Of a stretch of 64,000 nt of DNA, positions 45,632-55,182 are shown piece by piece; the first letter of the stretch is position 1; each line of letters starts with the position of its first letter. Below the pieces are notes generated by a model. The model saw only the letters and a list, made by a program, of their open reading frames with translations. It did not search any database and was not told the origin of the DNA. A program made the position numbers and the translations under genes. The stretch covers positions 62,001 to 126,000 of the forward strand of contig JACJZN010000007.1 in NCBI GenBank assembly GCA_020635565.1, given 5' to 3'. Source of the stretch: Flavobacteriales bacterium. GTDB taxonomy: Bacteria > Bacteroidota > Bacteroidia > Flavobacteriales_D > Parvicellaceae.

Positions 45632-47176
45632 GACAAAATATCTTGGATCGTCCACATCCGTAATAATGACCTCTTTAAACTTTTCAGAAGACTTTAATAG
45701 AATCTTCTTACAGTCTGTACTCAGATGTTTCAAATGGACTTCCTTGCCAGCGGCTTCGTACTTTTCTACTAGGTTGGACAATGCTTCTATACCCGAATGA
45801 TCAGAGACCTTTGATTCGAGAAAATCAACAATGACTTTCTTTGGGTCATTTGTTACATCAAACTTCTCATTGAAAGCTTGTATAGAGCCAAAAAATAATG
45901 GTCCATAGATCTCATATAACTTACTACCATCTTCCTGCATTGACTTCCTCGCTCTAATGCGTTTTGCGTTCTCCCATGAGAATACTAAAGCAGACACAAC
46001 TACCCCTGCCATTACCGCAATGGCGAGATCAAAAATTACGGTTAAAGATGAAACCAGAATGATCACGATGGCATCTGACAACGGAATCTTCGAAAGTATT
46101 CTGAAACTACTCCAGGCAAATGTTCCGATCACTACCATGAACATAACACCAACTAAAGCAGCAATTGGAATCATTTCTATGTATTCAGACAAGAACAAAA
46201 TAAATATTAACAGTCCAAGAGCGGCTACAATTCCAGAAAGCCTTCCTTTTCCACCAGAATTCACATTGATCATGCTTTGTCCGATCATCGCGCAACCACC
46301 CATTCCTCCAAAGAATCCATTGATGATATTAGCGCCTCCTTGAGCCATACACTCCCTATTTCCACTTCCCTTGGTTTCGGTCAACTCATCAATCAACTGC
46401 AAGGTCATCAACGATTCTATCAGACCTATACCAGCTAGAATCAACGCATAAGGAAACATAAACGAGAATGCTTCCCAAGAAATCGGAATTGTAGGGACAG
46501 CAAAAACTGGAAGCGACCCTTTAATTCCATCTCCACCATTGCTTCTTACAAAAGAACCAACGGTTTCAGTTTCTATCTGACCAAAAATGACAATCCCCGA
46601 AACCACTAAAATGGCAATCAATCCTGCCGGAACTTTTTTCGTCAGTTTAGGCAATCCATACATAATCCCCATGGTCAAAAGAACTCCCACTATCATCATG
46701 ACAAGAGGTGTTCCGCTCAAGTAATCTCCACCACTTTTGAACATTCCAATCTGCGACATACCAATTACAATGGCCAATCCATTCACAAACCCCATCATTA
46801 CTGGGTGTGGTATCAAACGGACGAATTTTCCCAATTTAAGAACTCCTGCAAGAATCTGGATCACACCCATAATAAGTAAAGTAGCAAACAAGAATTGAAG
46901 CGGATCCGTGTCTGGAAATTTCTCTCCTGCCTCTTTGAGCATTCCAACCATAACCACAGCAAGAGCTCCTGTGGCACCAGAGATCATACCTGGCCTCCCT
47001 CCGAATATGGCCGTAACAATACCCATCATGAAGGCTCCATATAATCCAACCAATGGATCAATACCTGCCACAAATGCAAACGCAACAGCTTCTGGAACAA
47101 GAGCTAATGCAACTGTAATTCCTGATAGAATATCATCCTTAGGGTTTTGTACCTCTTTCTTAATTAATTCAATCAT
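45617..47176 (-). CDS. SulP-family anion transporter with STAS domain
   Basis: 519 residues. About ten to twelve membrane helices, with the SulP opening DDILSGITVALALVPEAVAFAFVAG and the GGMGGCAMIGQSMINVNSGG segment that is typical of bacterial SulP/BicA-like carriers. A C-terminal cytosolic STAS domain (about 415-510, FFGSIQAFNEKFD, KVIVDFLESKVSDHSGIEAL) follows. It imports sulfate, bicarbonate or another small anion, usually with Na+ or H+. Substrate is not decidable from sequence alone. Sulfate would suit the sulfotransferase-like gene 10 kb upstream. Confidence 0.9.
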   Translation of the reverse strand: MIELIKKEVQNPKDDILSGITVALALVPEAVAFAFVAGIDPLVGLYGAFMMGIVTAIFGGRPGMISGATGALAVVMVGMLKEAGEKFPDTDPLQFLFATLLIMGVIQILAGVLKLGKFVRLIPHPVMMGFVNGLAIVIGMSQIGMFKSGGDYLSGTPLVMMIVGVLLTMGIMYGLPKLTKKVPAGLIAILVVSGIVIFGQIETETVGSFVRSNGGDGIKGSLPVFAVPTIPISWEAFSFMFPYALILAGIGLIESLMTLQLIDELTETKGSGNRECMAQGGANIINGFFGGMGGCAMIGQSMINVNSGGKGRLSGIVAALGLLIFILFLSEYIEMIPIAALVGVMFMVVIGTFAWSSFRILSKIPLSDAIVIILVSSLTVIFDLAIAVMAGVVVSALVFSWENAKRIRARKSMQEDGSKLYEIYGPLFFGSIQAFNEKFDVTNDPKKVIVDFLESKVSDHSGIEALSNLVEKYEAAGKEVHLKHLSTDCKKILLKSSEKFKEVIITDVDDPRYFVLAED

Positions 47177-47195
47177 CTCCCAACTTTAAAGCCGG

Positions 47196-47203
47196 CAAAG
47201 GTA
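47196..47203 (-). promoter_or_regulatory. -7 box for the SulP gene
   Basis: The minus strand reads TACCTTTG, a perfect TAnnTTTG, 19 nt upstream of the ATG at 47176. No TTG at the usual distance. Confidence 0.5.
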
Positions 47204-47298
47204 GAGAATATGAATAGGATACCTAATAATTCGGCAATCATCTTCATTTGGATTAGTTTGATTATCAAGTTATTTCGTTAAATTCGAAAAAAACACGA

Positions 47299-47973
47299 AT
47301 GAAAAAACTTGACCTAATACTCTTTCTACTTCTCTTTTGTCATGCTATTTCATTCGGTCAGCTTGCAACTGTGACAGGTGGCAATTTTGGAGCTAGTGCC
47401 TCTGTTGGTATGATTATGAACAAGCCAACTGGTTCTGGATGGGGAACAAATATCGGACTTACAACGAGTTTCTATGAGGTCTTCTTTCCTGAAATTTCAT
47501 TTGGATACTCTTCTTCTAATTATGGTATTGATTCCACAGGGGACGATCTGATTAATCAATCAAAATTCCTAGGACTTGGATTGAATAACAAGATTCCATT
47601 CTTGTCTATAAAAATGGGGAAGAGTAAACATCAGGAATGTTGGTATCTAAACTTTAAGCTGCTTTTTGATTATCGATACGATTTTAGATTTGGGAATCGA
47701 TCCAGTTTTGAATTCATTTCTAAAAATGAAAACGGAATAAACCTTGGGCTTGGTATCCGACCTTCTTTTAGCGGTTCTGATAAATCAAGAATTGCTTGGG
47801 CATTCTTTTATGATATCTATTATCACATGGATTTAAACAAGACTGATCAACCAATTCTAGCATCCACATCTCAACATAATGGATTATTCTTTCGACTTAC
47901 CTTCTTACATTATAAAACCTCTGATATGCTTGGAGGTGGTTCAAAGAGAAAAGCATATAACAGAAAATATTAA
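47299..47973 (+). CDS. Putative outer-membrane protein
   Basis: 224 residues. Signal peptide MKKLDLILFLLLFCHAISFG followed by strands rich in aromatic and glycine residues (FGASASVGMIMNKPTGSGWG, EISFGYSSSNYGI, WYLNFKLLFDYRYDFRFG, NLGLGIRPSF, WAFFYDIYYHMDL, GLFFRLTFLHY). This suggests a small beta barrel in the outer membrane. No known family was recognised. The next gene follows after 3 bp. Confidence 0.62.
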   Translation: MKKLDLILFLLLFCHAISFGQLATVTGGNFGASASVGMIMNKPTGSGWGTNIGLTTSFYEVFFPEISFGYSSSNYGIDSTGDDLINQSKFLGLGLNNKIPFLSIKMGKSKHQECWYLNFKLLFDYRYDFRFGNRSSFEFISKNENGINLGLGIRPSFSGSDKSRIAWAFFYDIYYHMDLNKTDQPILASTSQHNGLFFRLTFLHYKTSDMLGGGSKRKAYNRKY

Positions 47974-47976
47974 CCC

Positions 47977-48447
47977 ATGAGAAGTATTGCAGAATGGCTT
48001 AAAGAATATGGTGAAAGTCACCAAAACAAAACCAACAAATTGATTCACTGGATTTGCGTTCCTGCCATTTTCTTTAGTATCTATGGGTTGATCTACTCTA
48101 TACCATTTACATTTGTTAAAGGAAGTTCATCTTCCTATTTGAATTATGGAAGTTTAACGATGTTATTCGTGTTGATATTCTATTTTCGACTCTCCTTTAA
48201 CCTCGCCATAGGGATGCTTCTGTATATGGTATTAGTCATTTGGGGAACAGTACAATTGGATAAAATTACGACTATTGATTTCTGGTTGATCTCCCTAATC
48301 ATCTTCGTTGTAGCATGGATTGGACAATTTATTGGGCATCACATCGAGGGGAAGAAACCTTCTTTTTTCAAAGACCTGCAGTTCTTGCTAATTGGACCGG
48401 CTTGGGTGATTTGGTTTGTTTATCGGAAATTGGGAATTAAATTCTAA
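47977..48447 (+). CDS. Mpo1-like (DUF962) membrane protein
   Basis: 156 residues with four predicted membrane helices. NKLIHWICVPAIFF near the N-terminus and GQFIGHHIEGKKPSFFKD near the C-terminus hold the conserved histidines of the yeast Mpo1 family, an iron-dependent 2-hydroxy fatty acid dioxygenase. Length and motif order match bacterial DUF962 proteins. A lipid-oxidising role is known only for the yeast enzyme. The 3' end overlaps the convergent SpoIIE-type gene by 11 bases. Confidence 0.87.
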   Translation: MRSIAEWLKEYGESHQNKTNKLIHWICVPAIFFSIYGLIYSIPFTFVKGSSSSYLNYGSLTMLFVLIFYFRLSFNLAIGMLLYMVLVIWGTVQLDKITTIDFWLISLIIFVVAWIGQFIGHHIEGKKPSFFKDLQFLLIGPAWVIWFVYRKLGIKF

Positions 48448-50845
48448 CTCCAATTACGCAAACATCATCTACCTGTTCATTTTCTCCCCTCCATTTTCTG
48501 AAGAACCTTCCTAGCTCCTCTTTCTGTTCCTCCATGCTTAAGTGGCAACAATCTAACAATAGATTCTTAAAGGGTTTGTACATTAATTTCTTATTCCTTT
48601 CTCCTCCAAACTGATCTGCAAAACCATCAGTAAACACATATACAATGTCTCCTTCAAATAATCTAATCTCTGTTTGAATAAACAACTCCATGTCTTCATG
48701 AAGTCCTACGGGTTGTTTATTCCCTTTAAACTCTATTACGGCTTGATCTCCCTTTATCACAGTTCCTCTTTGTTCCTGCTGTTCATCCGTTAAATTTGAA
48801 GTTCTCCGCAATATCCATAGTGGATTATTTGCTCCTGAGTAGATCAATTTATCTCCAGAGATTGAGCACAGGGCGATGTCCATTCCATCTTTGACATTTT
48901 TACCACTTCTCGCAAAAGTTTCAATAACAATCTCTCTGGTTTTATTAAGGATTTCTGATGGAGAAGACAATCCGAATTCCACCACACTTCTATGAAGAGC
49001 ATTGGAACAGACAACAGATACCATAGCTCCAGGAACCCCATGGCCTGTACAATCTGCCGCAGCGAACAGGACAGATTGTTCTACCTCATGCATCCAATAA
49101 AAATCACCGCTTACTACGTCTTTTGGTTGAAAAAGAACGAAACCATTGTTTAGGTTTCTTTTTAGGTCTTCCAATGATGGAAGAATAGCTAATTGTAATC
49201 TTTCTGCATACTTGATACTATCGCTAATCTCTTTGTGTGATTCCTCTAATTCAAGATGTTGAGTTTCGATCTTTTCCTTTTGCTTTTCTACTTCTGATTT
49301 TTGCTGATCAATGATAAGCTTTTGTTTCTTAGTGATTTTAAAACGATTATACATAAAACCTCCGAAGACCGAAACTAAAATCAAGCCTATCATTAAATAC
49401 CATTTCTGTTTGTTTTGGTTTTGAACAATTGCCATCTGCTTTTCTTTCTCAGCTTTCTCGGCTTTCAAGGAAGCTTCTTGCGTTATCTTCTCCTGCTTAA
49501 GAATTGCAAACTTCTTCTCCTGATCCTTTAATTGATAAATTGCTTCCATTTCTGTTTGATGGGTAAACAGATCTGCGGTAAACGATGAGTCCTTTGATGT
49601 GCTATAGTCATTTAACAATTGAAAGGCTTTTGATGAATTTCCAAGATTGTACGCCACCTTACTGTACAATTTTTTGTTGTCCAGATATAACCCATAATCA
49701 TCTGTGATCTTTAATCCCTTGTCTACTATTTCGCAGTATTCCTGTGATTTTGAATAGTTCTTCAAGTTGTAATATCCCAGAGCAACATTATTACAAGTCA
49801 CATAATAACCTATCGTATCTTCTAATTCGAGCTTCTCTTTCAAAACAGTTAAACATAAGTCAACTCCTTCTTGATTTTTCCCCTGCCCAATATAAACACC
49901 TCCAATAGAACTTTTTACCATTGCCACTTCATTCCAAAACTGTGCTTCGGTATAAAGTTTTTTAGCCATTTCGAAAGAAACTAACGCGGAATCTTGCTGA
50001 CCCATATTGTCATGAATCACTCCCTTCTTATAATAGACCAAAGCCTTTTTATAAGCTGGATCATCTATAGATAACAACAGGGCTTTATTAATATATTTTA
50101 ATGCTGATCCATAATCTTCTAACTCTTGAAAAACTGCTGCAATATTTGATAATGCTGCGATCTGAAGAACTAAATCGTTCATTTCTTCCCCATGTTTTAG
50201 GGTCTCGAAAAATCGAGTATTCGATACGTTGTAATGACCTTTCCTATATGAAATGTTTCCTAGATTCAAATAGGTGGAACTAAGAAAATAGCTTCGGTTC
50301 TCCAGGTCTTGTGTCTCTGTTTCGAATATGTATGTCGCTTTGGTAAGATAATACTCTGCACTATCAAACTGATTGATATAAAAATGAAGTAACCCTATAT
50401 TATTGAAAGCATCGCCATAGTTTAGGGTATCATTCAGTTTCAGAAAAACCTCACCAGCTTCAAAATAGAGCTTATATGCTTTATCAAAATCACCCCAATA
50501 ATCAAAAACGGCACCATGCATCGCCTTAATTCTACCATAGATACTATCCTCGCCTACCGATTTTGCATATTTTTCCCCAATCAATGCTATTGAATCTCCC
50601 TGAGCATATTTTCCAGCATATAGACTGGCAATAACCTGCACATTGTAGCCAGCCGCTTTACACGCAGAAGGATTGTCTTTTGAAATGATATGTATCTGGA
50701 CCTCATCGAATACCGAGTCTGGAGAAGAACCCAGATATTGCTTTATTTCATTAAGCTTTTCATTGCAAGCACCTTGACTAAGGTATCCAGAAGACAGAAC
50801 AGAAAGAAAAAAAACTATTTTAAGCGTAAGGTAGTTAGATTGCAT
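48437..50845 (-). CDS. TPR-sensor SpoIIE-type serine/threonine phosphatase
   Basis: 802 residues. A signal peptide (about 1-24) and a long TPR array (to about 440) lie outside; one membrane helix (KWYLMIGLILVSVFGGFMY) and a coiled coil lead to a C-terminal PP2C/SpoIIE domain. Metal-binding and catalytic segments are present: SGDFYWM, AADCTGHGVPGAMVS, DGMDIALC, FTDGFADQFGG and VDDVCVIGVRI. It is the same architecture as the two kinases at 2-6 kb, with a phosphatase output in place of the kinase. A partner-switching anti-sigma pathway is the usual target, but no anti-anti-sigma factor is encoded nearby. Confidence 0.9.
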   Translation of the reverse strand: MQSNYLTLKIVFFLSVLSSGYLSQGACNEKLNEIKQYLGSSPDSVFDEVQIHIISKDNPSACKAAGYNVQVIASLYAGKYAQGDSIALIGEKYAKSVGEDSIYGRIKAMHGAVFDYWGDFDKAYKLYFEAGEVFLKLNDTLNYGDAFNNIGLLHFYINQFDSAEYYLTKATYIFETETQDLENRSYFLSSTYLNLGNISYRKGHYNVSNTRFFETLKHGEEMNDLVLQIAALSNIAAVFQELEDYGSALKYINKALLLSIDDPAYKKALVYYKKGVIHDNMGQQDSALVSFEMAKKLYTEAQFWNEVAMVKSSIGGVYIGQGKNQEGVDLCLTVLKEKLELEDTIGYYVTCNNVALGYYNLKNYSKSQEYCEIVDKGLKITDDYGLYLDNKKLYSKVAYNLGNSSKAFQLLNDYSTSKDSSFTADLFTHQTEMEAIYQLKDQEKKFAILKQEKITQEASLKAEKAEKEKQMAIVQNQNKQKWYLMIGLILVSVFGGFMYNRFKITKKQKLIIDQQKSEVEKQKEKIETQHLELEESHKEISDSIKYAERLQLAILPSLEDLKRNLNNGFVLFQPKDVVSGDFYWMHEVEQSVLFAAADCTGHGVPGAMVSVVCSNALHRSVVEFGLSSPSEILNKTREIVIETFARSGKNVKDGMDIALCSISGDKLIYSGANNPLWILRRTSNLTDEQQEQRGTVIKGDQAVIEFKGNKQPVGLHEDMELFIQTEIRLFEGDIVYVFTDGFADQFGGERNKKLMYKPFKNLLLDCCHLSMEEQKEELGRFFRKWRGENEQVDDVCVIGVRI

Positions 50846-50874
50846 AAAATTTAGATTTTCAATTTCCTAATAGG

Positions 50875-52356
50875 TCAAGTACGTCTGACAAAAGCAATTG
50901 CCTTGTCCATCACCTCATGCATATACACATCTTCATCAATAAAGGAAATCACTTTTCTAAATTCTTTGTAAAGCTCTTTTAGCTCATTTGATGTCTTATC
51001 CGCCCCTCTAAAGTCCAGTGCTTGGCATGCAGTAAGCAGCTCAACTCCTAAAATTTTCTCCAGATTAGTAGTTACTTCACATAATTTTACAACAGCATTA
51101 GCTCCCATCGACACATGATCTTCTTGTCCCTGAGATGAATCAATTGTATCGACTGAAGAAGGCGTGCACAATGTTTTGTTCTTACTTGCAACCGCAGCAA
51201 TAGCATATTGAGCGATCATAAATCCACTATTAATGCCAGATTTTGCAACCAAAAATGATGGCAACCCCCTTGTTCCGCTTATCAACTTATAAATTCTTCT
51301 TTCACTGATACTTCCCAACTCTGATAAAGCTATTGATAAGAAATCTGCCTGAAGCGCCAAAGGTTGACCATGGAAGTTTCCAGCAGAAATGATCATGTCT
51401 TGTTCCGGAAATATGGTTGGATTATCAGTAACAGAGTTAATCTCCGTTGTGAAAATCATCTCGGCATTTGCAATAGCATCTTTGCTCGCTCCGTGTACTT
51501 GAGGCATGCATCGAAAGGAATACGGATCCTGAACATTTACTTTAGGCTGATTAATCAATTCACTTCCTTCCAATAATTCGCGCAATCTTCTGGCTGTTTC
51601 GATCTGTCCTTTATGTCCTCTTACCTCATGTACTTCTGGAGTAAAAGGTTCCTTTCTACCATCGAATGCTTCTAACGACAACGCTCCGATCAAATCAGCT
51701 AAATTGGATAGCTTTTTTGCTTTGATTAGCGCCCAACAACCATGTGCACTCATGAACTGAGTTCCATTCAATAAAGCCAAACCTTCTTTGCTGCGAAGCG
51801 TTAATGGAGTCCAACCTAGATCACTAAGAACTTCTGATGTCTTTCTGATACTTCCTTTGTACATCACCTCTCCTAAGCCCAATAATGGTAAAGACATGTG
51901 AGCTAATGGAGCAAGATCTCCGGAAGCACCTAATGACCCTTCTTGGTACACCACCGGTAAAACATCCTCATTATAGAAGTCAACCAGTCTTTGAACAGTT
52001 TCCAGCGCAACACCTGAATGACCATAGGAGAGTCCTTGAATTTTTAAAAGCAACATTAGCTTAACAATCTCATTTGGAACCCTCTCCCCTAAACCACAGG
52101 CGTGTGATTTTACAAGATTCTCCTGTAATTGACTTAACTCATCTTTAGAAATAACAGTGTTGCAAAGAGAACCAAATCCTGTATTGATCCCATAATAGAC
52201 CTCGTTGCCATTCGCTAATTTATTATCTAGATAGGTACGACACCTTTGAATTTTGATTTTAGTAGTATCACTTAATTTAATCTTCGTTCCACTTGAAAGG
52301 ATATCAGAAATTCTGTCAATGGTCAGGCCATCAATAACAAGCTCTATATGGTCCAT
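50875..52356 (-). CDS. hutH: Histidine ammonia-lyase
   Basis: 493 residues. YGINTGFGSL, the MIO-forming Ala144-Ser145-Gly146 (GSLGASGDLAPLAHMSLPLL) and the SSQGQEDHVSMG region are present. The pair Ser84-His85 in LVKSHACGLGE is the histidine-specific selectivity switch, so HutH fits better than a tyrosine or phenylalanine ammonia-lyase. It deaminates histidine to urocanate. hutU, hutI and hutG are not in the window. Confidence 0.94.
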   Translation of the reverse strand: MDHIELVIDGLTIDRISDILSSGTKIKLSDTTKIKIQRCRTYLDNKLANGNEVYYGINTGFGSLCNTVISKDELSQLQENLVKSHACGLGERVPNEIVKLMLLLKIQGLSYGHSGVALETVQRLVDFYNEDVLPVVYQEGSLGASGDLAPLAHMSLPLLGLGEVMYKGSIRKTSEVLSDLGWTPLTLRSKEGLALLNGTQFMSAHGCWALIKAKKLSNLADLIGALSLEAFDGRKEPFTPEVHEVRGHKGQIETARRLRELLEGSELINQPKVNVQDPYSFRCMPQVHGASKDAIANAEMIFTTEINSVTDNPTIFPEQDMIISAGNFHGQPLALQADFLSIALSELGSISERRIYKLISGTRGLPSFLVAKSGINSGFMIAQYAIAAVASKNKTLCTPSSVDTIDSSQGQEDHVSMGANAVVKLCEVTTNLEKILGVELLTACQALDFRGADKTSNELKELYKEFRKVISFIDEDVYMHEVMDKAIAFVRRT

Positions 52357-52361
52357 GAAAA

Positions 52362-53411
52362 TTATTTAACGACTTTGAAACAATGGTTCTTCTGGGCAGT
52401 ATGGATTATCACAAGATAAATTCCTGAAGGCTGATCTGTGATATCAATTTTTGAGGCCGGAAAACTTCCAATATTCTGACCATTTACGTTACAAACTGAC
52501 ACACGAAATGTTGACTCCAAATTTGTAAGTCTGTAAATTCCTTCGATATCTTCCGTAACTAAACTGACATCAAGCTCTTCAATTTCCTCAGTCCCAGAAG
52601 TAATTTCCAGCATGTACTTTGCCTCTGTAGCCTGAGAGTTTCTGTAAACCACTCTCATTACAGGTGATTTTTCCGTGTTTGTAAACCACTCATAGATTGT
52701 CTCATCTGGCCGGTCGAAGGTCTGTCCAAACATAAACTGATCGACATAAACCGTATCTGTCTGAAGTAGAACGGTTTTAACTCTAATTGTATTTGGGTAA
52801 GTTGCGTTTGGAGTGGTCAAAGAACCATAACCATCTACGGTAACTTCTCTTCTAATCCACTGCCCATAAGTTCCAAGATTTGGTACAGAAGCTAAATAGT
52901 AACCCACGGAATTGTGCGCAGCCATTCCATCTGTCATTGGAAAAGGGTAGATCTGATCTATCGTATCATATTTAACCGAAGCTGGAACACCATTTATCTT
53001 CGCTCCAAACCCTTTAATTTCCAAAGAGTTGGAATTAATTCCGAAAAAATCATACCGGTCTTCTATGGTTACTTGACCTTGTGCATTAAGATCCTGTCCA
53101 GGCTGTGCATAGTCAGAAAAATGAGCAGGTTCAGTCCATTGATTATTAAAATAAAACTGATATGCCAGCGGTGTACTACCTACTGAAACAACAAAAACAC
53201 TATCTACCTGTGAAGATGTGGCCGAAGAATAATCCCATGAATAATTCGTTCCTGTAAGAGAGAAATCTTCTGTCAAGATGTCTTGAGAATTTTCGTAAAT
53301 AAAAATATCACCTATTTGTGGCATATCTGCACTGGTAATAGTTATTTGGGCATTGTTCTTGATGGAAGCAAAAGTAAATGCAGTGAAAAGTAAAAGATTA
53401 ATTGGTTTCAT
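52362..53411 (-). CDS. T9SS sorting-domain secreted protein
   Basis: 349 residues. Signal peptide (about 1-21, NNAQ), a beta-rich body with tryptophan and tyrosine-rich strands and a C-terminal T9SS-type domain (FRVSVCNVNGQNIGSF, then ITDQPSGIYLVIIHTAQKNHCFKVVK). No enzyme motif was recognised. It lies five bp upstream of hutH on the same strand, but a secretion cargo and a cytosolic lyase are unlikely to share a role. Confidence 0.78.
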   Translation of the reverse strand: MKPINLLLFTAFTFASIKNNAQITITSADMPQIGDIFIYENSQDILTEDFSLTGTNYSWDYSSATSSQVDSVFVVSVGSTPLAYQFYFNNQWTEPAHFSDYAQPGQDLNAQGQVTIEDRYDFFGINSNSLEIKGFGAKINGVPASVKYDTIDQIYPFPMTDGMAAHNSVGYYLASVPNLGTYGQWIRREVTVDGYGSLTTPNATYPNTIRVKTVLLQTDTVYVDQFMFGQTFDRPDETIYEWFTNTEKSPVMRVVYRNSQATEAKYMLEITSGTEEIEELDVSLVTEDIEGIYRLTNLESTFRVSVCNVNGQNIGSFPASKIDITDQPSGIYLVIIHTAQKNHCFKVVK

Positions 53412-53435
53412 TTTTTATGTCTCCTTTTTTGTGAG

Positions 53436-53443
53436 TAGCTTTG
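53436..53443 (+). promoter_or_regulatory. -7 box for the carboxypeptidase-like-domain gene
   Basis: TAGCTTTG, a perfect TAnnTTTG, 19 nt before ATG 53463. No TTG at standard spacing. Confidence 0.5.
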
Positions 53444-53462
53444 AACTACCAATATTAAGTAT

Positions 53463-54119
53463 ATGAAGCTCAAAAATAGCTTTTTTTTAGTTCTGATTCT
53501 AATCAGTTCCTTTGTTTATAGTCAGACTGATTCTAAAGATTCCATTTATTACCAAGGCCTTATTCAATTTACAGGTGTGGTAGTTTCCAATGATAGTGTA
53601 AACCCGGTTCCCTTTGCGCACATTATTGATCTGAGCAGACATTCAGGAACAACTTCTGACTATTTTGGATACTTTTCTTTTGTAGCCCATAAGGGTGATA
53701 CCATTAGATTTACATCCGTTGGTTACAAAGCATCTTATTTTTATATACCTGATACATTAACAGCAAACAAGTATAGCTTGATTCATGTAATGCATGCGGA
53801 CACAATCCTACTGGATGAGGCAAACATATATCCTTGGCCAAGTAAAGAGCAGTTCGCTGATGCCTTTGTCAACACAAAGATTCCAAACGATGATTATAAA
53901 AGAGCAGAAGCTAATTTGAATGATGAAGCAATGGCTGCTTACGCGGAGCAAATTCCAATGAATGGACAAATGAACTTCAATTGGCAGATGCAACAGGTTC
54001 AGAATAAATTATACTATTCAGGTCAGTATCCACCGAATAATCTATTAAACCCGATTGCCTGGGCAAAATTCATTAAAGCCTGGAAAAATGGAGATTTTAA
54101 GAAGAAAGAGAATGATTAG
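53463..54119 (+). CDS. Carboxypeptidase-like regulatory domain protein
   Basis: 218 residues. Signal peptide (about 1-20, SFVYSQ), then a CarboxypepD_reg-like beta-sandwich (about 35-120: LIQFTGVVVSNDSVNPVPFA, then TTSDYFGYFSFVAHKGDTIRF and SVGYKASYF). The same domain forms the N-terminal extension of TonB-dependent receptors. The C-terminal helix-rich tail is uncharacterised. It probably acts in the periplasm or on the outer membrane. Its stop overlaps the convergent glycosidase gene. Confidence 0.8.
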   Translation: MKLKNSFFLVLILISSFVYSQTDSKDSIYYQGLIQFTGVVVSNDSVNPVPFAHIIDLSRHSGTTSDYFGYFSFVAHKGDTIRFTSVGYKASYFYIPDTLTANKYSLIHVMHADTILLDEANIYPWPSKEQFADAFVNTKIPNDDYKRAEANLNDEAMAAYAEQIPMNGQMNFNWQMQQVQNKLYYSGQYPPNNLLNPIAWAKFIKAWKNGDFKKKEND

Positions 54120-55078
54120 TTCTTTTCTTTCAAGATCCAATACTTAACGTAATCCACTTCGAAAGTACACGGAAAATCATCTGGGTTTTCAGAAATTCCT
54201 GCTGCCAGATTTTGCAACGCCATGTTAATAATGAGGTGACCTGTTTGACGAGGCCAACCATACATTTCTCTTCTTGCTTTTCTTCTAGGATGTTTACCTG
54301 TGACTGCTTTTCCCATCCAGGTTCTGTATTTTAGTTTTCGCTCTATTAACTCTTCATCCAGATAGATCTCAATAATGTTCTCTGTGAAATAACACGTCAC
54401 CACATGCCATTCATCTAGGTCTTTTCTTTTCTCATGACTAGCACAAAAGTTGTCCTTATTAGAACCATCATTTTCGTAATCATAATGGACATTTGTCGTA
54501 AAATCCCATTTTTCCTTTCGATAGAATATCTCAAAAATATCAAACTCATTCCAAAAACTTCCTCCAGGCGTTGGACCATCTCCGCTATAAAGCCAAAAAG
54601 CTGGCCACATTCCATCAAGCCTGTCCAGTTTAAACCGTATTTGGTATTTTCCTTGCCCAAAATCATCCTTAATCGTCCAAATATTGGAACTGGAATAATT
54701 ATATGTTCTCAAGTTTACTACACTATCATCCATTATTTTTTCTTTGGGCTCCCAATCCACTTGCCGCTTTTCCTTGGGTTTATTTTGAAGTTTGATCTTC
54801 AACGTTCCGTCACTAACTTCAAGATTATCCTCATCTAAAGTATTAACCTGAGCTTCTCCCCCACCTTCTGATGCCCCTTGTTTCCATGGAATTAACTTCC
54901 AAACATCTTTATTAATATGTTTCCCATCGAAATTATCCTCGAACTTCAAAACATATTGCGTATCTGAAACCAATTCTAATTGTTTGGGTTTAATTTTGAA
55001 ATAGTCGCAAAATCTATCGCACTGACTGTAAACATTAAGGCTTAAATGGAATGTTAAGATCAACAGAATATGCTTCAT
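54116..55078 (-). CDS. Glycoside hydrolase family 16 (beta-glucanase-like)
   Basis: 320 residues. Signal peptide (about 1-18, NVYS), then a jelly-roll GH16 domain with the catalytic triad Glu178, Asp180, Glu183 in WNEFDIFEIFYR. The fold elements (FEDNFDGKHINKDVWKLIPW; MWPAFWLYSG; WHVVTCYFTENIIEIYLD) match GH16 beta-glucanases, agarases and carrageenases. The substrate (laminarin, agar or similar) is not decidable. It is transcribed away from the TonB receptor, with 100 bp between. Confidence 0.9.
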   Translation of the reverse strand: MKHILLILTFHLSLNVYSQCDRFCDYFKIKPKQLELVSDTQYVLKFEDNFDGKHINKDVWKLIPWKQGASEGGGEAQVNTLDEDNLEVSDGTLKIKLQNKPKEKRQVDWEPKEKIMDDSVVNLRTYNYSSSNIWTIKDDFGQGKYQIRFKLDRLDGMWPAFWLYSGDGPTPGGSFWNEFDIFEIFYRKEKWDFTTNVHYDYENDGSNKDNFCASHEKRKDLDEWHVVTCYFTENIIEIYLDEELIERKLKYRTWMGKAVTGKHPRRKARREMYGWPRQTGHLIINMALQNLAAGISENPDDFPCTFEVDYVKYWILKEKN

Positions 55079-55182
55079 TTCTATACGAGTTAAGGACCCA
55101 ATATACGGATTAACTTACTCGATCAAGTTCCAGTAACACTATTTCAGGCAATTTTCCGTTATTTGTACTCCATTCAAGGAAA

